Below, piece by piece: positions 45,901 to 57,428 of a DNA stretch of 64,000 nt. Both the position numbers and the translations under genes were made by a program. Location of the stretch: assembly GCA_014218235.1 (NCBI GenBank), contig CM024756.1:68950015-69014014 (forward strand), in the 5' to 3' direction. Below the pieces are notes generated by a model, which was not told where the DNA came from, searched no databases, and saw only the letters and a list, made by a program, of their open reading frames with translations. Origin of the DNA: Colocasia esculenta (Eukaryota > Streptophyta > Magnoliopsida > Alismatales > Araceae). Positions within the stretch are counted from its first letter, which is position 1. The number at the start of each line of letters is the position of its first letter.

Positions 45901-47043
45901 CCATAAGCAAATTTTGATCATCACACCAATTACCGTTAACTCGAAGCCTGGAAATATAGTTTCTAGAACGCCGGCCCTGGACAGCTGCGTGGTAGAATGC
46001 AGTGTTGCGATCACCCTCTTCTAACCATTTAACTCTAGATTTTTGATGCCAAAAAATTTCCTGGGAGTGGAGAATCCGTCGAAGATTAGCATTAGCTTTA
46101 TTTAAGTTGGCGCGATGCTCCTTCGTAGGGGATAAGTCGAAGTTGCCTTGCATTAAAATAATGTCCTGCTCAACCTTTTTAATGTTATCCTGAAGATGAC
46201 CAAACTCAGTTTAATTCCAGAGTTTCAGCGAAGACTTCACAGCCTTAAGTTTCACCTGAAGCTTGTAAAAGCGATTAGTGAACTCGAAATCATGAGCCGC
46301 CCAAGCAGTACTAACAAAATGAAGATAAGTGTCGTAGGAGGTCCACATTTTCTGAAAGATAAACCGGGATGGCTTGGGGTTGGAATTGAACATGTTAATT
46401 AAGAGAGGAGCATGATCAGAGGGACCACGAGACAGGTGTTGAACACATAGGGAAACTGTCATAACATAAGCTGTTAACAAGAACTCTGTTCAGTCTAGCT
46501 TTGATCGCCTGATGGACTACGTGATTATTAGACCAAGTATACGGAGACCCTTTGAAGCCAGCATCCGTTAGACTGGACGCCGAGATGAAAGCATTAAAAT
46601 CCAGAGTTGAAGTAGAGTTGTGCATCAGGCCACCTTTCTTTTCAGAAGAACTGAGAATTGCATTAAAATCACCCCCTACCACCCAAGGGGTATTCACTTG
46701 ATGGGCCATAGCCAGAAGATCCTCATACAAAAGTCTCCTTTCATGATAGTCACAACTTGCATAAACAGATGAGACAAAGAGCAGAGGCGAAGCACTATAA
46801 AAGATCATATCGGAAACATGCTGAGAGGAGTGAGATGACAGGCTAAAAGATAAAGGTTTGTTATAAAAAATCCAGATTTTGGAGTTGTCCAAAATGCCTT
46901 CAACGAAGGAATCCATGCAAATGTAGTGGCAGAGGCAAGAGATCTTGCTGACGTTGGATTTCGGTTAAAAAATAGCAATAAATTGCCCGTTTGGAAGCCT
47001 TATTGGAAAGGCCCCGGATATTCCAAAATAGCATGTGCGGAAT
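42974..47043 (-). pseudogene. LINE B ORF2: endonuclease, RT, zinc region, RNase H
   Basis: It starts MIPHMLFWNIRGLSNKAS at 47043, an apurinic-type endonuclease N-terminus. Endonuclease motifs follow in a shifted frame: WVVGGDFNAIL, GSPYTWSNNH, then GPSDHAPLL. A long open RT frame (46153-44552) has ALIPKVDNPSTYSHYRPISLCN, KLDMMKAYDRVEWDFL, RGLRQGDPIASSLF and the catalytic YADD at 45014-45025. The zinc-finger-like region (FCWQMLYRAVPVDSRI, CCCCRAPQVEDMNHLF) is followed by RNase H (LNVDSASKGNPGPCGGGG, SVEVRAMHDGVLLA, SDSLILVNSL) ending at 42974. Frameshifts lie near 46910-46950, 46440, 44530 and 44160. ORF2 would nick the target and copy the RNA there. Confidence 0.93.
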
Positions 47044-48692
47044 CATGAGGAAACATACCCATTTTTCTCCACAGTAGCCTTGGCTTTGGATCTTGTACAG
47101 ATACCATCATTTTGGAGGATGCTACCATCCTTAGAAACCTCAACATGAGGCATTAAAAGATTGTCCACCATTGCCTTGTGTGAAACAAGAGATTTGGATT
47201 TGTCAATATTAGGTAAGAGAGCGGTTGTGTTACCATGCACCAGCAAAAAATTCACCTCGTCTCCCACAGCTCTGGCAGCCGGCCCCGCCGGAGAACTGGG
47301 GGCGTCAGGCCCATCATCTTGTTTGCATGGGATGGAGATCTGATCAATCTCAGCACCATGCACACGTGAACTTACTTCCATATTATCCAAAGGCAGGTAC
47401 ACACCCCAAGGGGGATTAGAAGGGACGCCCGAGCCCGAAGCCTGGGCATCTATATCATGTTGCAGCATGAGGTCCTTTTGACCACCGGTACTGGAACTTG
47501 GCATGGATGAAATTGGAGTTGCACCTTCTTGGGACCCCTGTGCTTGGGCATGAGCCTGGGCATCTATATCATGTTGCAGCATGAGGTCCTTTTGACCACC
47601 GGTACTGGAACTAGGCATGGATGAAACCAGGGTTGCACCTTCCTGGGACCCCTGTGCTTGGGCATGACCTTGCTGAACTGGTAGCTAAATGACAACTGGT
47701 TGATGATTAATAACCGGAGCCTCAAGGACATCCTCCCGTAAACGATCAAAGGCGTTGGAGACAGGAACCTCAAACGCCACAACAATGGCAGGTTTACGAC
47801 CACGAACAGGCTTCCATTCATTAGAAGTTGGAGCAGGAGCACCTGTAGCTTCAGGTTTTTTCTGCGTAGAATTTTTAGTCTTCTTAAAACAAGAATCTTC
47901 CTTATGACCGATCCTGTTGCAGAACTTACAAAGGGGTGGGACCCTGTGATAGTTGATGTTCTGCAAGAAACCCTCATCAACATAGCCAATCCATATTTTC
48001 TCTTGCAAGGGAAGAGCAATATCCAGATCAATGCAGACTAAAGCTTCAGCAGTCTGGGTCCATGCCAGCATAGCTTCATGAATTCTAAGAACCTGGCCAA
48101 GGATATTAGCAATAGAACACAAATAGTCTTCATTGTACAAGCTGACTGGAAGGCCAGGAAACCCAACCCAGATGGGCATCATAGAAGGGTCCTTCTCATA
48201 ATCAAAGGTTGCAGACCAACGAATGAATCAGAATAAAAATCCCTTGATGTAAAGACTCTTCCGAAGGAGGACAAGAAGGAAATCCTCTTGAGACTCAAAC
48301 CGGAATAGGAGGTGACAGTGGTTAAGGGAACTCACAATAAAATCTGATTTAAGGCCAAGTCTAAACGATAGGCAAGATTTAATATCCAGTATAGAAGGCC
48401 TACCATAGGAGAACATCACAATGATGGCCCGTTGAAGAGGCTCTTCTGACTTGGAGATCTCCTCACCAGAGAAGAAGACCGCGGGAGCACCTGCATCTGT
48501 GAACGCCGGGGGTTTGACAAGTAGATCCGCCTTCGCCGGACGCAAGGAAGCAGACAACGCTTGAGCGAAAGAAAGCTTCTTCTGCGACAAACCCTGAGCG
48601 GACTCCAGTGGAGCCAGCTCTATGCTAGCCAGCAAACACATGGGAACTACAAAGCCTCCAACCGCCGGAGCGGTGGGGACTGCGGGGCACAC
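47043..48692 (-). pseudogene. LINE B ORF1: DUF4283 and CCHC RNA-binding protein
   Basis: One frame of 550 codons has two stops, TGA at 48228-48230 and TAG at 47685-47687. The N-terminal third is the DUF4283-type domain of plant LINE ORF1 (IIVMFSYGRPSILDIK, HLLFRFESQEDFLLVL, then RWSATFDYEKDP and MPIWVGFPGLPVSLY). A zinc knuckle CKFCNRIGHKEDSC (CX2CX4HX4C) follows. The tail is low in complexity and holds a 114-bp tandem duplication. ORF1 proteins coat the LINE RNA. The TGA falls where Arg fits (CGA) and the TAG where Gln fits. Confidence 0.88.
47446..47673. repeat. 114-bp tandem duplication in LINE B ORF1
   Basis: TATATCATGTTGCAGC recurs at 47451 and 47565, exactly 114 bp apart. In the protein a 38-residue unit containing SSMPSSSTGGQKDLMLQHD appears twice, in frame. 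Confidence 0.92.
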
Positions 48693-48789
48693 CCAGAGAG
48701 AACCAAAAATGCAGAGACTGTCTCTCTAGAAAAATAGAGAGAGAAGCACTTCTTCATTCCTTTTTACATCAGAAACTATCGACTTTCCC

Positions 48790-51700
48790 TCAACTGCGCA
48801 GTTGACTACAACTGATGTTGACGTGAATATCATCCTGCGTAATGGTTCCAGATTTGTTAATGCTCGTGTTTTTGCCGGTTCCAGATTAGGAAACCCATCC
48901 TAATGCATAGGAAACCTACCCTATTGTGTACCCCGACCCCCAAGCCTATAAAATACCCATCCTAGGTTAAGGAGAAGGTTTTTAGAATTTGGTGAAACCC
49001 TTGGACCGAGATGAGGAAAAGCTGATCTTTGAAGGGCCAGATCCGTTGACTGGAGCTGTTCCCTGAGGAGCTACACCAACTGGAGGATAGCCTATGCATA
49101 GGAGAAGAGATCGCAACTCCGAGGAACCGTCTGCATCCACAGAAGAACCAGATCTAAGGAGTTTCTGAGCACCTTCTTGGCAGGGCCAAGGAGGGCTTCA
49201 CCGGCGATTCTTGATGTTCGTAGATTTTTTTAGAGGCAAGTAAACCCTAGATCTTAATCCTATACATGTCCCTAAGTCTAAGGTATTTTTGTAGATTTTT
49301 CCTCGAGTCCTGGAACCCCAAATTCACCCTTGTATGGACTGCTGTCTATGTGTGCTGCTGGGAGCAGGTTGGCGGCAGCATCTGCTGCAGTCAAGTTCTT
49401 GAGTTGATGGCAAGGGATGCTGCAGTTGAAAGTAAATGGCCACATCTCTTGACGTCTACTTCTTCAGTGTCCTGAAATTTTGCTTTTTGATCTTTTTGAG
49501 CTGTTTAAATGATTTCTGGACGAAGTTACATGCTGTAAATTTTGTGGATGATTGTAAACAGTCATTAGGTCATATCATGAGGTTGCCCTAATTTTCTGTG
49601 GATTGTGTTAATTATTAAAATTTAATAATTGCATTACGAGCATCACATAAACATGATTAAATCTGGTAAAAATAGATTCGTTGTAAGTTAGAGTCTTATA
49701 ATTTTTACATGACAGCATGAGGTCTGCTATTTGAATTTTGAACTGTTAGCACCCAACCATGTTCATATGTACCATGTATAAAAATATTTCAATGAATATG
49801 TCTAAAATATTGTTTAAATTGTAGAAATTATGTTTACTGTTTGAAAAATCTGGGAAATTGTATATGTGATATGTTTACTGTTATTAACCCGTGATAAATT
49901 TTTTGAAAAAATTGATGACAACAGGTATGATTACTAGTTAAACCATGGAAATTGCTCATATTAGATATGTTAAATCTAATCTTGTGTAATTCAGTAACTA
50001 ACAGCATGTTTAGGATTGTAATATGATTTGTTTTACTTCTACAAACAATAATATCATGTTAGGTTAACTTAGATATGTGTAATTGATCAATGATACATGT
50101 AAAGTGATTAAATAGTTTATATGAAGTGTGTAAATGATGAGGGAAAATGTGATAAAGTAAATGTGTAATAATTGGGCCAAGAATGACACTGCTACCCTAG
50201 AGGCTTCGAGAGCTGTACATAGAAAAGTCCCTATGGAAGGCTCTACAAGGTAAAAGTATGACCTAAGGGCATTAGGAAAAAACCTGGAGGTGGACAAGTA
50301 CCATTGGATAGGGTGGAGAGGGCTTCTCCCGGTCTGCGCAGTTACCAAGATTCACCACTACATTGCCTAGGTGGTGGGTATGTGATTATGAGTTGTGTTA
50401 TGAGATATGTGTTATGAGAAGCGATGAGTTGTGCTATGAGATGAGTTATGAGTTATGAGATATTGGTTTGTGTCCTCTATTACGTAGTTAGGACTATGTG
50501 TCATGGCATTTTAAGTAATGAAATACGAATAAAGTGTGAGATGATATGTGAATGTGACACTTGATGAGTGCAAATGATATAATATGTGATAAGTGAAAAC
50601 CAAAGGGTAAATGATATGAAGAATGTGTGAAAAGATATGTAAGAGAGAGAGAGTAAATATGAATGAGAATGTGATTTCATGTGAAACCAATATGATAGTG
50701 CATACATTCATACTTCCATGTATTAATACTTAAATTGAAATATCATGTCATGTATTCATTAATCTTCTTGTAATAACGTATGTGAGTATATATATATGTG
50801 TGTGTGTAAACATGGGAATTATGAAACACAAAAAGGTGAACAAGTGGAATTGCTAAATGAATTAGATAAAGTGTAAATAGCTCTAGTTCTATGTAATTGA
50901 GTTTGTTTCATGTCAAAAGAGCAAGTAAAGTGTGGCTATGAATGTGATAAATACATGTAAGAATGTTAGTTCGATGCTAGATGTAATGTTCAATTAGTAT
51001 AAAGTTCCATGCTCAAGTGCTTATTGTTGCCAAACAATTTGACCATGTTTTAATTTTTCAATTCATGCTATAAAATATGAAACCATGTGTATGAGAATTA
51101 ATTATATTAAAACAGCAAGCAAAATGTACAATTAAATGTGAAAAGTGCATGTGAAAAGTGACTAGTCATCATGTTAGGTTGTTCTTTCTTTATGCTCAAT
51201 TCTGTGTTCTAGTTGTAGAAATATATCATGAAATGAAATAATGTGTGGATGGATGAATCATGCTACATGTTAGGTGCAGATGTACAAGTGCATAATATAG
51301 TACCCATGATTTAGAATAAACACACGATAGACTAAAGCATGTTTAAGTGATTAAAATATGCGTTGATAGTTAAGAGTAAGTATCATGTGTATTTTGTACT
51401 TTAAATGATAGTATGTATTCTTTAGTGTTTAATAGCTTAAGATGAATGTGATATGTTTATGATTAAGCCTTTGGTTTGCTTGCTGAGTCTTTGGACTCAC
51501 CCTTGCTTCGGCGTACAGGTGAGATAGGTATTCACTTTTTGGAGGAAGGCTTAGCGAAGGTTGATCTCTTGGAGGAGTAGCTTTTGAGGAGCGATTATCA
51601 GTTGTACTTTTATTTTTTCGTAGCTTGAATAAAGTAATTATATGGACAATATTGGACAATGTAGTTCTTTTATCATGTAATAATGTGGATATTGTCATTT

Positions 51701-51900
51701 TATTTCACTATATAGACTGTGGAATGTGTGATGGTGATGGAATAAACATTGAGTAATTATTTTTATTTCCGCTGTTATCAATTGCTATCCACGTACTTTT
51801 CAACCTATCGGCTAGTGTTGGGTTATTATCCCATTGTGACGACACTCTTTATACCAATGGGGATTGGTATAATCGTATCGGTATGAGGAGGGTCATTACA
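48790..51900 (+). repeat. 3' LTR (LTR B), part after LINE B
   Basis: It continues the promoter tract, TATA box (48947-48955) and leader, then matches LTR A throughout. TACAGGTGAGA is at 51514-51524, about 380 bp before the end (CATTACA, 51900). Without LINE B the LTR is about 4.5 kb, matching LTR A. Confidence 0.9.
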
Positions 51901-52785
51901 CGGGTTGTTGTTGTAGCTGCTCGTAGCATATTGCCGTCTAGCATAGTTTGCCCAGAAAGAAGTTCCATGTCGAATGTTCCATAGCTGTTTGCTAACCAGA
52001 GACATTTGGACATCACTCAAGCTTCGAATGCCTAGGCCACCTTCAGCTTTCGGGCGTTGCATTGAGTTCTATGCAACCTAGTGGCGTTTATGAGTTGCTT
52101 CAGTTCCATTCCAGTAGAAAGTAGCAACAGTCCACTCAAGAAGGGATAAAACTGCTTTGGGGAGAACAGAGGCAGCTGCCAGGTAAATGGGGATAGAGCA
52201 TATAATAGAATTAATTAATGTAATTCTCCCAGCTTGAGAAATAAATTTGGATTTCCAGCTTCCTAACTTTGCATGAACCCTGTCAATATGGTGTTTAAAA
52301 TCTGCTACCAACACTCTTGCAGGCCTCAAAGGGACTCCAAGATATAGTAGCACACCTTGCTGTCTCTTGTACCTGGTTATGTCTTTTATTCGTTGAATTA
52401 CAAGGGGAGGCATCTTATCATGGACCATGAAACAACTTTTATTGGCATTGATGTGCTGCCCTGACGATTGAGAGTATATAGACAAGAACTGCATAAGCTT
52501 TTGGACATTGCGGCTACTACCATTGGTGAAGATGAGAGTGTCATCCGCATAAAACATATGAGAATGGGGCGGATAGCCTCTGGGACCTGCGTAAGGATTC
52601 AAAATTCCACTAGAAACCATATTTTTGAGACCTCTACTCAACGCTTCCTTCATTATAATAAAAAGAGTAGGAGCTAATGGATCCCCTTGTCTTAAACCTC
52701 TTGTAGATTTAAAATACCTGCTGAAAATCCATTGAACAAAACAGAGAACCAACAATTGGAAAGCATCATGCCAATGTAAGAAATG
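51901..52785 (-). pseudogene. LINE A, RT part on the far side of the large-LTR element
   Basis: Minus strand. The RT frame enters as HISYIGMMLSNCW and has KSTRGLRQGDPLAPTLF, the catalytic YADD (near 52543-52554), LYLGVPLRPARVLVADF and SQAGRITLINSII. It continues WNIRHGTSFWANYARR up to 51901 and resumes at 36148 with GIPKRTLMTTNLIIQ. Its upstream part (endonuclease and ORF1) is cut off by the copia LTR ending at 52786. Confidence 0.9.
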
Positions 52786-54842
52786 TGTTGCCCAGGTAGC
52801 TAGCCCAGAGGGGGGGTGAATGGGATATTAAAATTATTTGATACCCAAATCCTGTTCACACAATAGTCACAAAAACAACACTTTGTAGAATGCTAGTGTT
52901 AGTGAAGACAAAGATAAACACGCAAAAGCATTCACACAACAAAGAAATTATCCTGGTTCGGATCTCCTCTCCTTAGGAGTCCTACGTCCAGTCCCTGAGC
53001 AATATCTCAGGATTTCACTAACACAAGGGTACTGTCCCCCTTATGGACCCTTACATACCCATCCGCAGCTGATCTTCCTTCAATCTGAAGGGAAATACAC
53101 CCCCCTAGATACCCCACCAGGTCTTCCTTCACAACCGAAGGGAACAACACCCTGGATACCACACCAGGTCTTCCTTCACAACTGAAGGGAACAACACAAG
53201 AGAATGTGTTCAAAGAGATGATGCCCCTAGGTCAAGCTTATAGAACACCACTTGATCTGAAGTAAGGACTGAGAAGAAAAAGATCTACAATCATGTACTC
53301 TTCCCAGAACAAAAGGCTTTCTCACAGATCTGAACTTAGCACAAAGAGCATGAGCTAAGACTAATGGGAGTTTTTGCTTGGCTCTAAGAAAAGCTTGCTG
53401 AAAAATTGTAGGCGTTGTAACTTCTTGTTCTCTAGTCGCTCTTCCTCGTACTTCAGGAACTTCATTCTTCTATATATATATATATATCTTTTGAAATTTG
53501 AACATTGAAGTGCCCGTTGTCTCTATGCATAAGTGTACGTTAGACTGTTTGACACTTGGAAGCTTCCAGTCAACAGTCCTTTATCCTTTCATCCATGCAA
53601 AGAGAGAGAGGATCTTCTGTAATCTTCTTTGGCTTCCATTTTATCCAACGTTGTATTACGGATGCTGTCAGAGACCTGCACATATTTAAAGCTTGAACAA
53701 TAGACAACTAATCTGTCTCTTGTTGTCAGTCAACGTTAGAACGAATGTTCGTCAAAATAGTAATGCCATTTTTGTTATTCTAAAAGATGTTTGCAGAGAA
53801 TATACGATAATGGAAGACATCATCTGCATTCATGCAGTGATACGTTCAGTCTTCATAAATGCACAACTGACATAAATATGCGTGAAGACTTTGACTTTTC
53901 AACGTATTAAAAATTAGCTTGAAAATCGAATTGTTGTCTTCCATGAAATCGTTGTATACATGACTTATGAAATCGTTGTGCAAATGAGTGAATCGTTGTG
54001 CATTCATGAGTAAAGAGATGCATACACAAATCATTATATGTATTAATAATCAAATCGTTATGAAGTATAAACAAATTGATGTACAAATCGTTATGACGTT
54101 ATGAACAAATTCATGTACAAATCATTGTGATGTTATGAACAAATCGATGTACAAGTCATTATGATGTTATAAACAAATCGATGTACAAATCATTGTGATG
54201 TTATGAACAAATCGATGTACAAGTCGTTATGATGTTATAAATAAATCCATGTACAAATCGTTGTGCTTCTTTAAGAAATCTATGTGAGAGCAAATCGTTG
54301 TTCTTACTTAAGGAATCGTTGTGGAAAGCAAATCGTTATGATTACTTAACGAATTGTTGCAAGAAACAAATCGTTGTGATCACTTAACGAATCATTGTGA
54401 GGGCAAATCGTTGCGATTACTTAACAAATCGTTGTGAGGGCAAATCGTTGCGATCACATAACGAATCATTGTGAGGGCAAATCGTTGCGATCACTTATCG
54501 AATCGTTGTGTGGGCAAATCGTTGCGATCACTTAACAAATCGTTGTGAGGGCAAATCGATAAAAGCACATAGTGAATCCATATGAATATGAAATCGTTAT
54601 AGCTCTATAGAAATCGTTATGACCTATAATGGAAATCGATGTGTACTTAGAGAATTTTTATGTGTACTGAACTCTGAATACTTCAGTGTGAGATACTTAC
54701 AGAATTTGCTTGACTTATCTTGATTCATTTTCTGTGCTTAAAACTTGTACAAAATATGTTAGATTAAACTTTATTTAGTTTTGTTAATCACCAAAATAGA
54801 TATGTAATTTATTTAAATTACACGGGGATAAACTGATCATCA
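52786..54842 (-). repeat. copia 2 3' LTR (2057 bp)
   Basis: On the minus strand it starts TGATGATCAG after the polypurine tract and ends CTGGGCAACA at 52786, close to the poly-C block (ATTCACCCCCCCTCTGG) typical of SIRE U5. A long array of AATCGTTGTG-type repeats fills the U3 (53890-54640). A (TA)n stretch at 53471-53488 may serve as the TATA box. Confidence 0.82.
53890..54640. repeat. AATCGTTGTG array with 34-bp and 37-bp units
   Basis: The array has two periodic blocks. At 54060-54260 units of 34 bp contain AACAAATCGATGTAC (starts at 54138, 54172 and 54206). At 54360-54580 units of 37 bp contain GTGAGGGCAAATCGTTGCG (starts at 54397, 54434, 54471, 54508 and 54545). Both are built from a shared core of roughly AAATCGTTGTGA. 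Confidence 0.9.
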
Positions 54843-54870
54843 ATCTCCCCCTTTTTGGTGATGACAAAAT
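54843..54870 (-). other. copia 2 polypurine tract
   Basis: On the minus strand TCACCAAAAAGGGGGAGAT abuts the LTR. A second GACAAAAAGGGGGAG run lies at about 54957-54971, just past the end of the last ORF; this doubled arrangement is also seen in copia 1. Confidence 0.85.
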
Positions 54871-54969
54871 ATAGCATTGAACCAAGATATTCTGAAATAA
54901 AACATTAGTGATATTTCGAAATCATAAGAGATGTATTTCAGAATTGCCTATATTTTCTCCCCCTTTTTG

Positions 54970-57427
54970 TCATTTAAGCAAAAAGATCAACACTTTCGAC
55001 AAAGAAGAAGAGAAAAGATGAATGAGAGAGCACAAAATGATTGAATTATTCTTGAGGGGGTACAGGAAGATAGAAAGTAGGAGACAAAAGAGAGGCATAA
55101 TGGGAAATAGTTTCCCAGGCCTGTTCTTTCTGCTTTTCAAAAAACTGTCTAAAAACCCAGGTTCAATAGAGTAGGAAGGTCCCATGATGAGAGCCATCCT
55201 TCGAAGATGATGAACTAGCTGCTCATCAAGAAGCCAAGCATACTGATTGGGTTCAAGAGAGTCCTTAAGGAAGGAGACATTCCCAAAGCTGGCACAGGCA
55301 AGAAACTGATCCACAGAGACTGGATAGAAATTCTGCTTGTGCTTCAATTCTATCCGCATAGCTACATATACCTGGTACAAGGTGAATGGAGTTCATGTCT
55401 AGAAATATAGCAGCTAAAATTTGAGGTTGACCTTCCTTGTCTAGAGATTCATTCACATCAGATAATTGTTGTGCTGAAAGAGGATAGAGCCTGGTCCAAT
55501 CTGTAGGAGATAATAGTTCACATTCTGACATAGCAGAAGCAAAAACATGAGCAGTGACATGGCCCTGGTGATACTCTCTAAACAGAAACCTATGGAAAGC
55601 AACCAGATAGCCTTTCTGCACTTTGATTCTGCCCATGACTCTGGCAAAACGCTCAAAAATAATTGAGCCTACAGAGGAATCCATAATCAGAGAGTGAAGA
55701 GGGGGAAGAAAGGTAGAGTCAGGCAGCTGGAGGGTTGCAAAATCTACTTGGACGGCTTCAATGAGAGCTCCACCTGGTCGAAGGGCTCTAATGGCCTGTA
55801 TGAATTGAACCAACTGAATCTCAAGCAAACGATGAAGATATCGGTAATCATTGAACATTTCGAAGTGCCTGATCATCTTGATCTCCTTTTGAATGAAAGG
55901 GGCCCAGATGTCCTTATAGTGGATCAGGAACTATTTAGATAAAGTGAGGGAATGGTCCCTTGGAGGGAACCTAGCAGATCTGGGAAGAAGAAATTTATTG
56001 TAGAGAGCTTTATTAGTCCAAGCCCACTGCTCTTCAGTTTGGGATTTGGCTGCAAAGAAGATCTTTGATTTGAGGGAGTTGGAAAGAAAGGTGTAAGGCA
56101 AAATAGTGTTTAGATGGTCGGTGAGATGTAGATGAGGAAGATTAAAAATAGAGGCAAAAACAACTTTCTAGAGGAATTCCCTGTAGAGAGGTTTATTTTT
56201 GGTGACCTCTGTTAGACAAAACCATAAAGGAGGATAATAGGGATCTAAGGATTTAGAGAAAGTGGAGGTTATTTTGCGTTTCTTAAGAATAGGACTAGAG
56301 GAGTCTGTCCTATGAATATGTTCTCCAACCTTCAGAACAGATCAGAGAATGGCTTCCTCAAACTCATCTTTGATGGCCCTAAGATAGGGACCATCAATTT
56401 GAGCACCCTCCAGAATGATAGTAATGAAAGAGGGAGGAGCAGAAGGATGAAGAAAGGAATGAGAGGTGAAGGAAGGTATGGTAGCTGGTCCATAAGAGGA
56501 AAGACCAGAGGAGGAGGAGGCTGGAGCTGATGAGGAGGCTGGAGGGTCCTCAAAAAGAGGAGGAGGTGAAGGAATGTGTGTGGAAGAGACAGGAGATGTA
56601 GTGGATGGTGAAGGAAATGGGGCTGGAGAGGAAATGACTCCGGGTAGAGGGTGTTTGAAAGGTTGAGGAGCTGGAGGTGCTGTGGAGGACGAGGGTGGAG
56701 GAGGGGCTGGTGTTGGAATAGGTGAAGGAGCTGGGGGCTCTGGAGCAACAGCTTCTTCTTTTGCTTGGACCTGCTCAGACTCAGTCTCCACTGGCCCGGT
56801 TGGCCCTGACAAATCCTCAACTGGCCCTGTTGTCCCTTCAGCTGATGGCCCTGTAGGTCGAGGTGCTTCTTCAACAGGAGATGGCCCGGATGGCCCTAAT
56901 TCTGCTGCAGGCATTGACCCTGATGGTCTAGGGACATCTTCTTCGGTTCTCTCGGATGGTTGAGCTGCAGGAGGTGGAGAAGCAGGAGGTGGTGATGATC
57001 TTACCTCCTTTAAAATATCTGAAAGTATAGCCTTCATGATTCCCATTTCATTATTAAACCACCTGATAGCATTCTTCACTTGTGACAACTGTTTTGCAGC
57101 TGAGGCCTGGCTCATAAAGATTGAGTTAACATCTGCTTGTACTGAATAAAGGTTTTCACCTTAGGCATCCAGTCTCTTTATCACAGGCTTCAAATTTATA
57201 ATAATATTCTGTTTCTGAGCCCTCTGATGTGGAGCATCCACAAGGAGAGGAATATCTGAAGCAACTTTCTTTCCTTTCTCCCTTGCTTTGTCCACAGTAT
57301 CCTGCTCATCTGATTCGGAAGAACTGGCGGTTTCTCCTTCTATAAACTGATTTTCTGGGGGATTTTTAGTTCTCTCCCCCTTAGGCTCACTTCATTTTCA
57401 CCCAAAATCTCCCCATTAGCAGGGGCA
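54970..57427 (-). pseudogene. copia 2 extra ORF: Pro/Ser-rich region and unrecognised C-terminal domain
   Basis: A minus-strand frame runs from about 57115 (MSQASAAKQLSQ) to about 55265, with stops near 56340, 56175 and 55935. It then shifts into the frame ending at 54970. It starts with a helical segment (VKNAIRWFNNEMGIMKAIL), then about 180 residues very rich in Pro, Ser and Ala. After KRKITSTFSKSLDPYY comes a folded-looking region: HYKDIWAPFIQKEIKMIRHF, YRYLHRLLEIQLVQFIQAI, FERFARVMGRIKVQKGYLVA, then QNFYPVSVDQFLACASFGN. I do not recognise this C-terminal domain. The position between pol and the 3' LTR is that of the SIRE env-like gene. No signal peptide or clear membrane anchor is seen. 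Confidence 0.6.
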
Positions 57428-57428
57428 T

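Larger units (their letters stand above)
42808..48789 (-). mobile_element. LINE B, full-length L1-like element with RNase H
   Basis: A minus-strand element of about 6 kb: ORF1 (48692-47043), ORF2 (47043-42974), a 3' UTR and a poly(A) seen as a T run at 42806-42816. Both ends are bounded by a 14-bp target duplication with one mismatch, so it is apparently full length. It inserted into the promoter tract of LTR B. Two stops in ORF1 and a few frameshifts in ORF2 are the only damage. Confidence 0.92.
36149..51900 (+). mobile_element. non-autonomous large-LTR (LARD-like) Tekay-type element
   Basis: Two LTRs of about 4.5 kb (36149-40687 and 41422-51900, the latter enlarged by LINE B) flank only 734 bp. 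The interior holds a primer-binding site, a shrunken gag with two zinc knuckles and a polypurine tract. No protease, RT or integrase is present. The element interrupts LINE A, whose protein frame resumes on the other side. The flanks are CGGGA (36144-36148) and CGGGT (51901-51905), a duplication with one mismatch. Mobilisation would need enzymes from a related Tekay element. Confidence 0.88.

Noticed and set aside
43604..46024. Plus-strand open frames opposite LINE B ORF2
   Set aside because: They are antisense shadows; the minus strand has continuous RT and RNase H motifs.
54060..54580. CRISPR-like regular repeats
   Set aside because: The units are contiguous and variable, without unique spacers or cas genes, and lie inside a plant copia LTR.
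54970..55380. Viral envelope-type membrane protein
   Set aside because: The hydrophobic C-terminal stretch comes from the frame running past the conserved region. I see no signal peptide, fusion peptide or clear anchor, so the env-like name rests on position only.
56682..56963. Plus-strand Gly-rich frame
   Set aside because: It is the antisense of the Pro/Ser-rich stretch of the copia 2 extra ORF.
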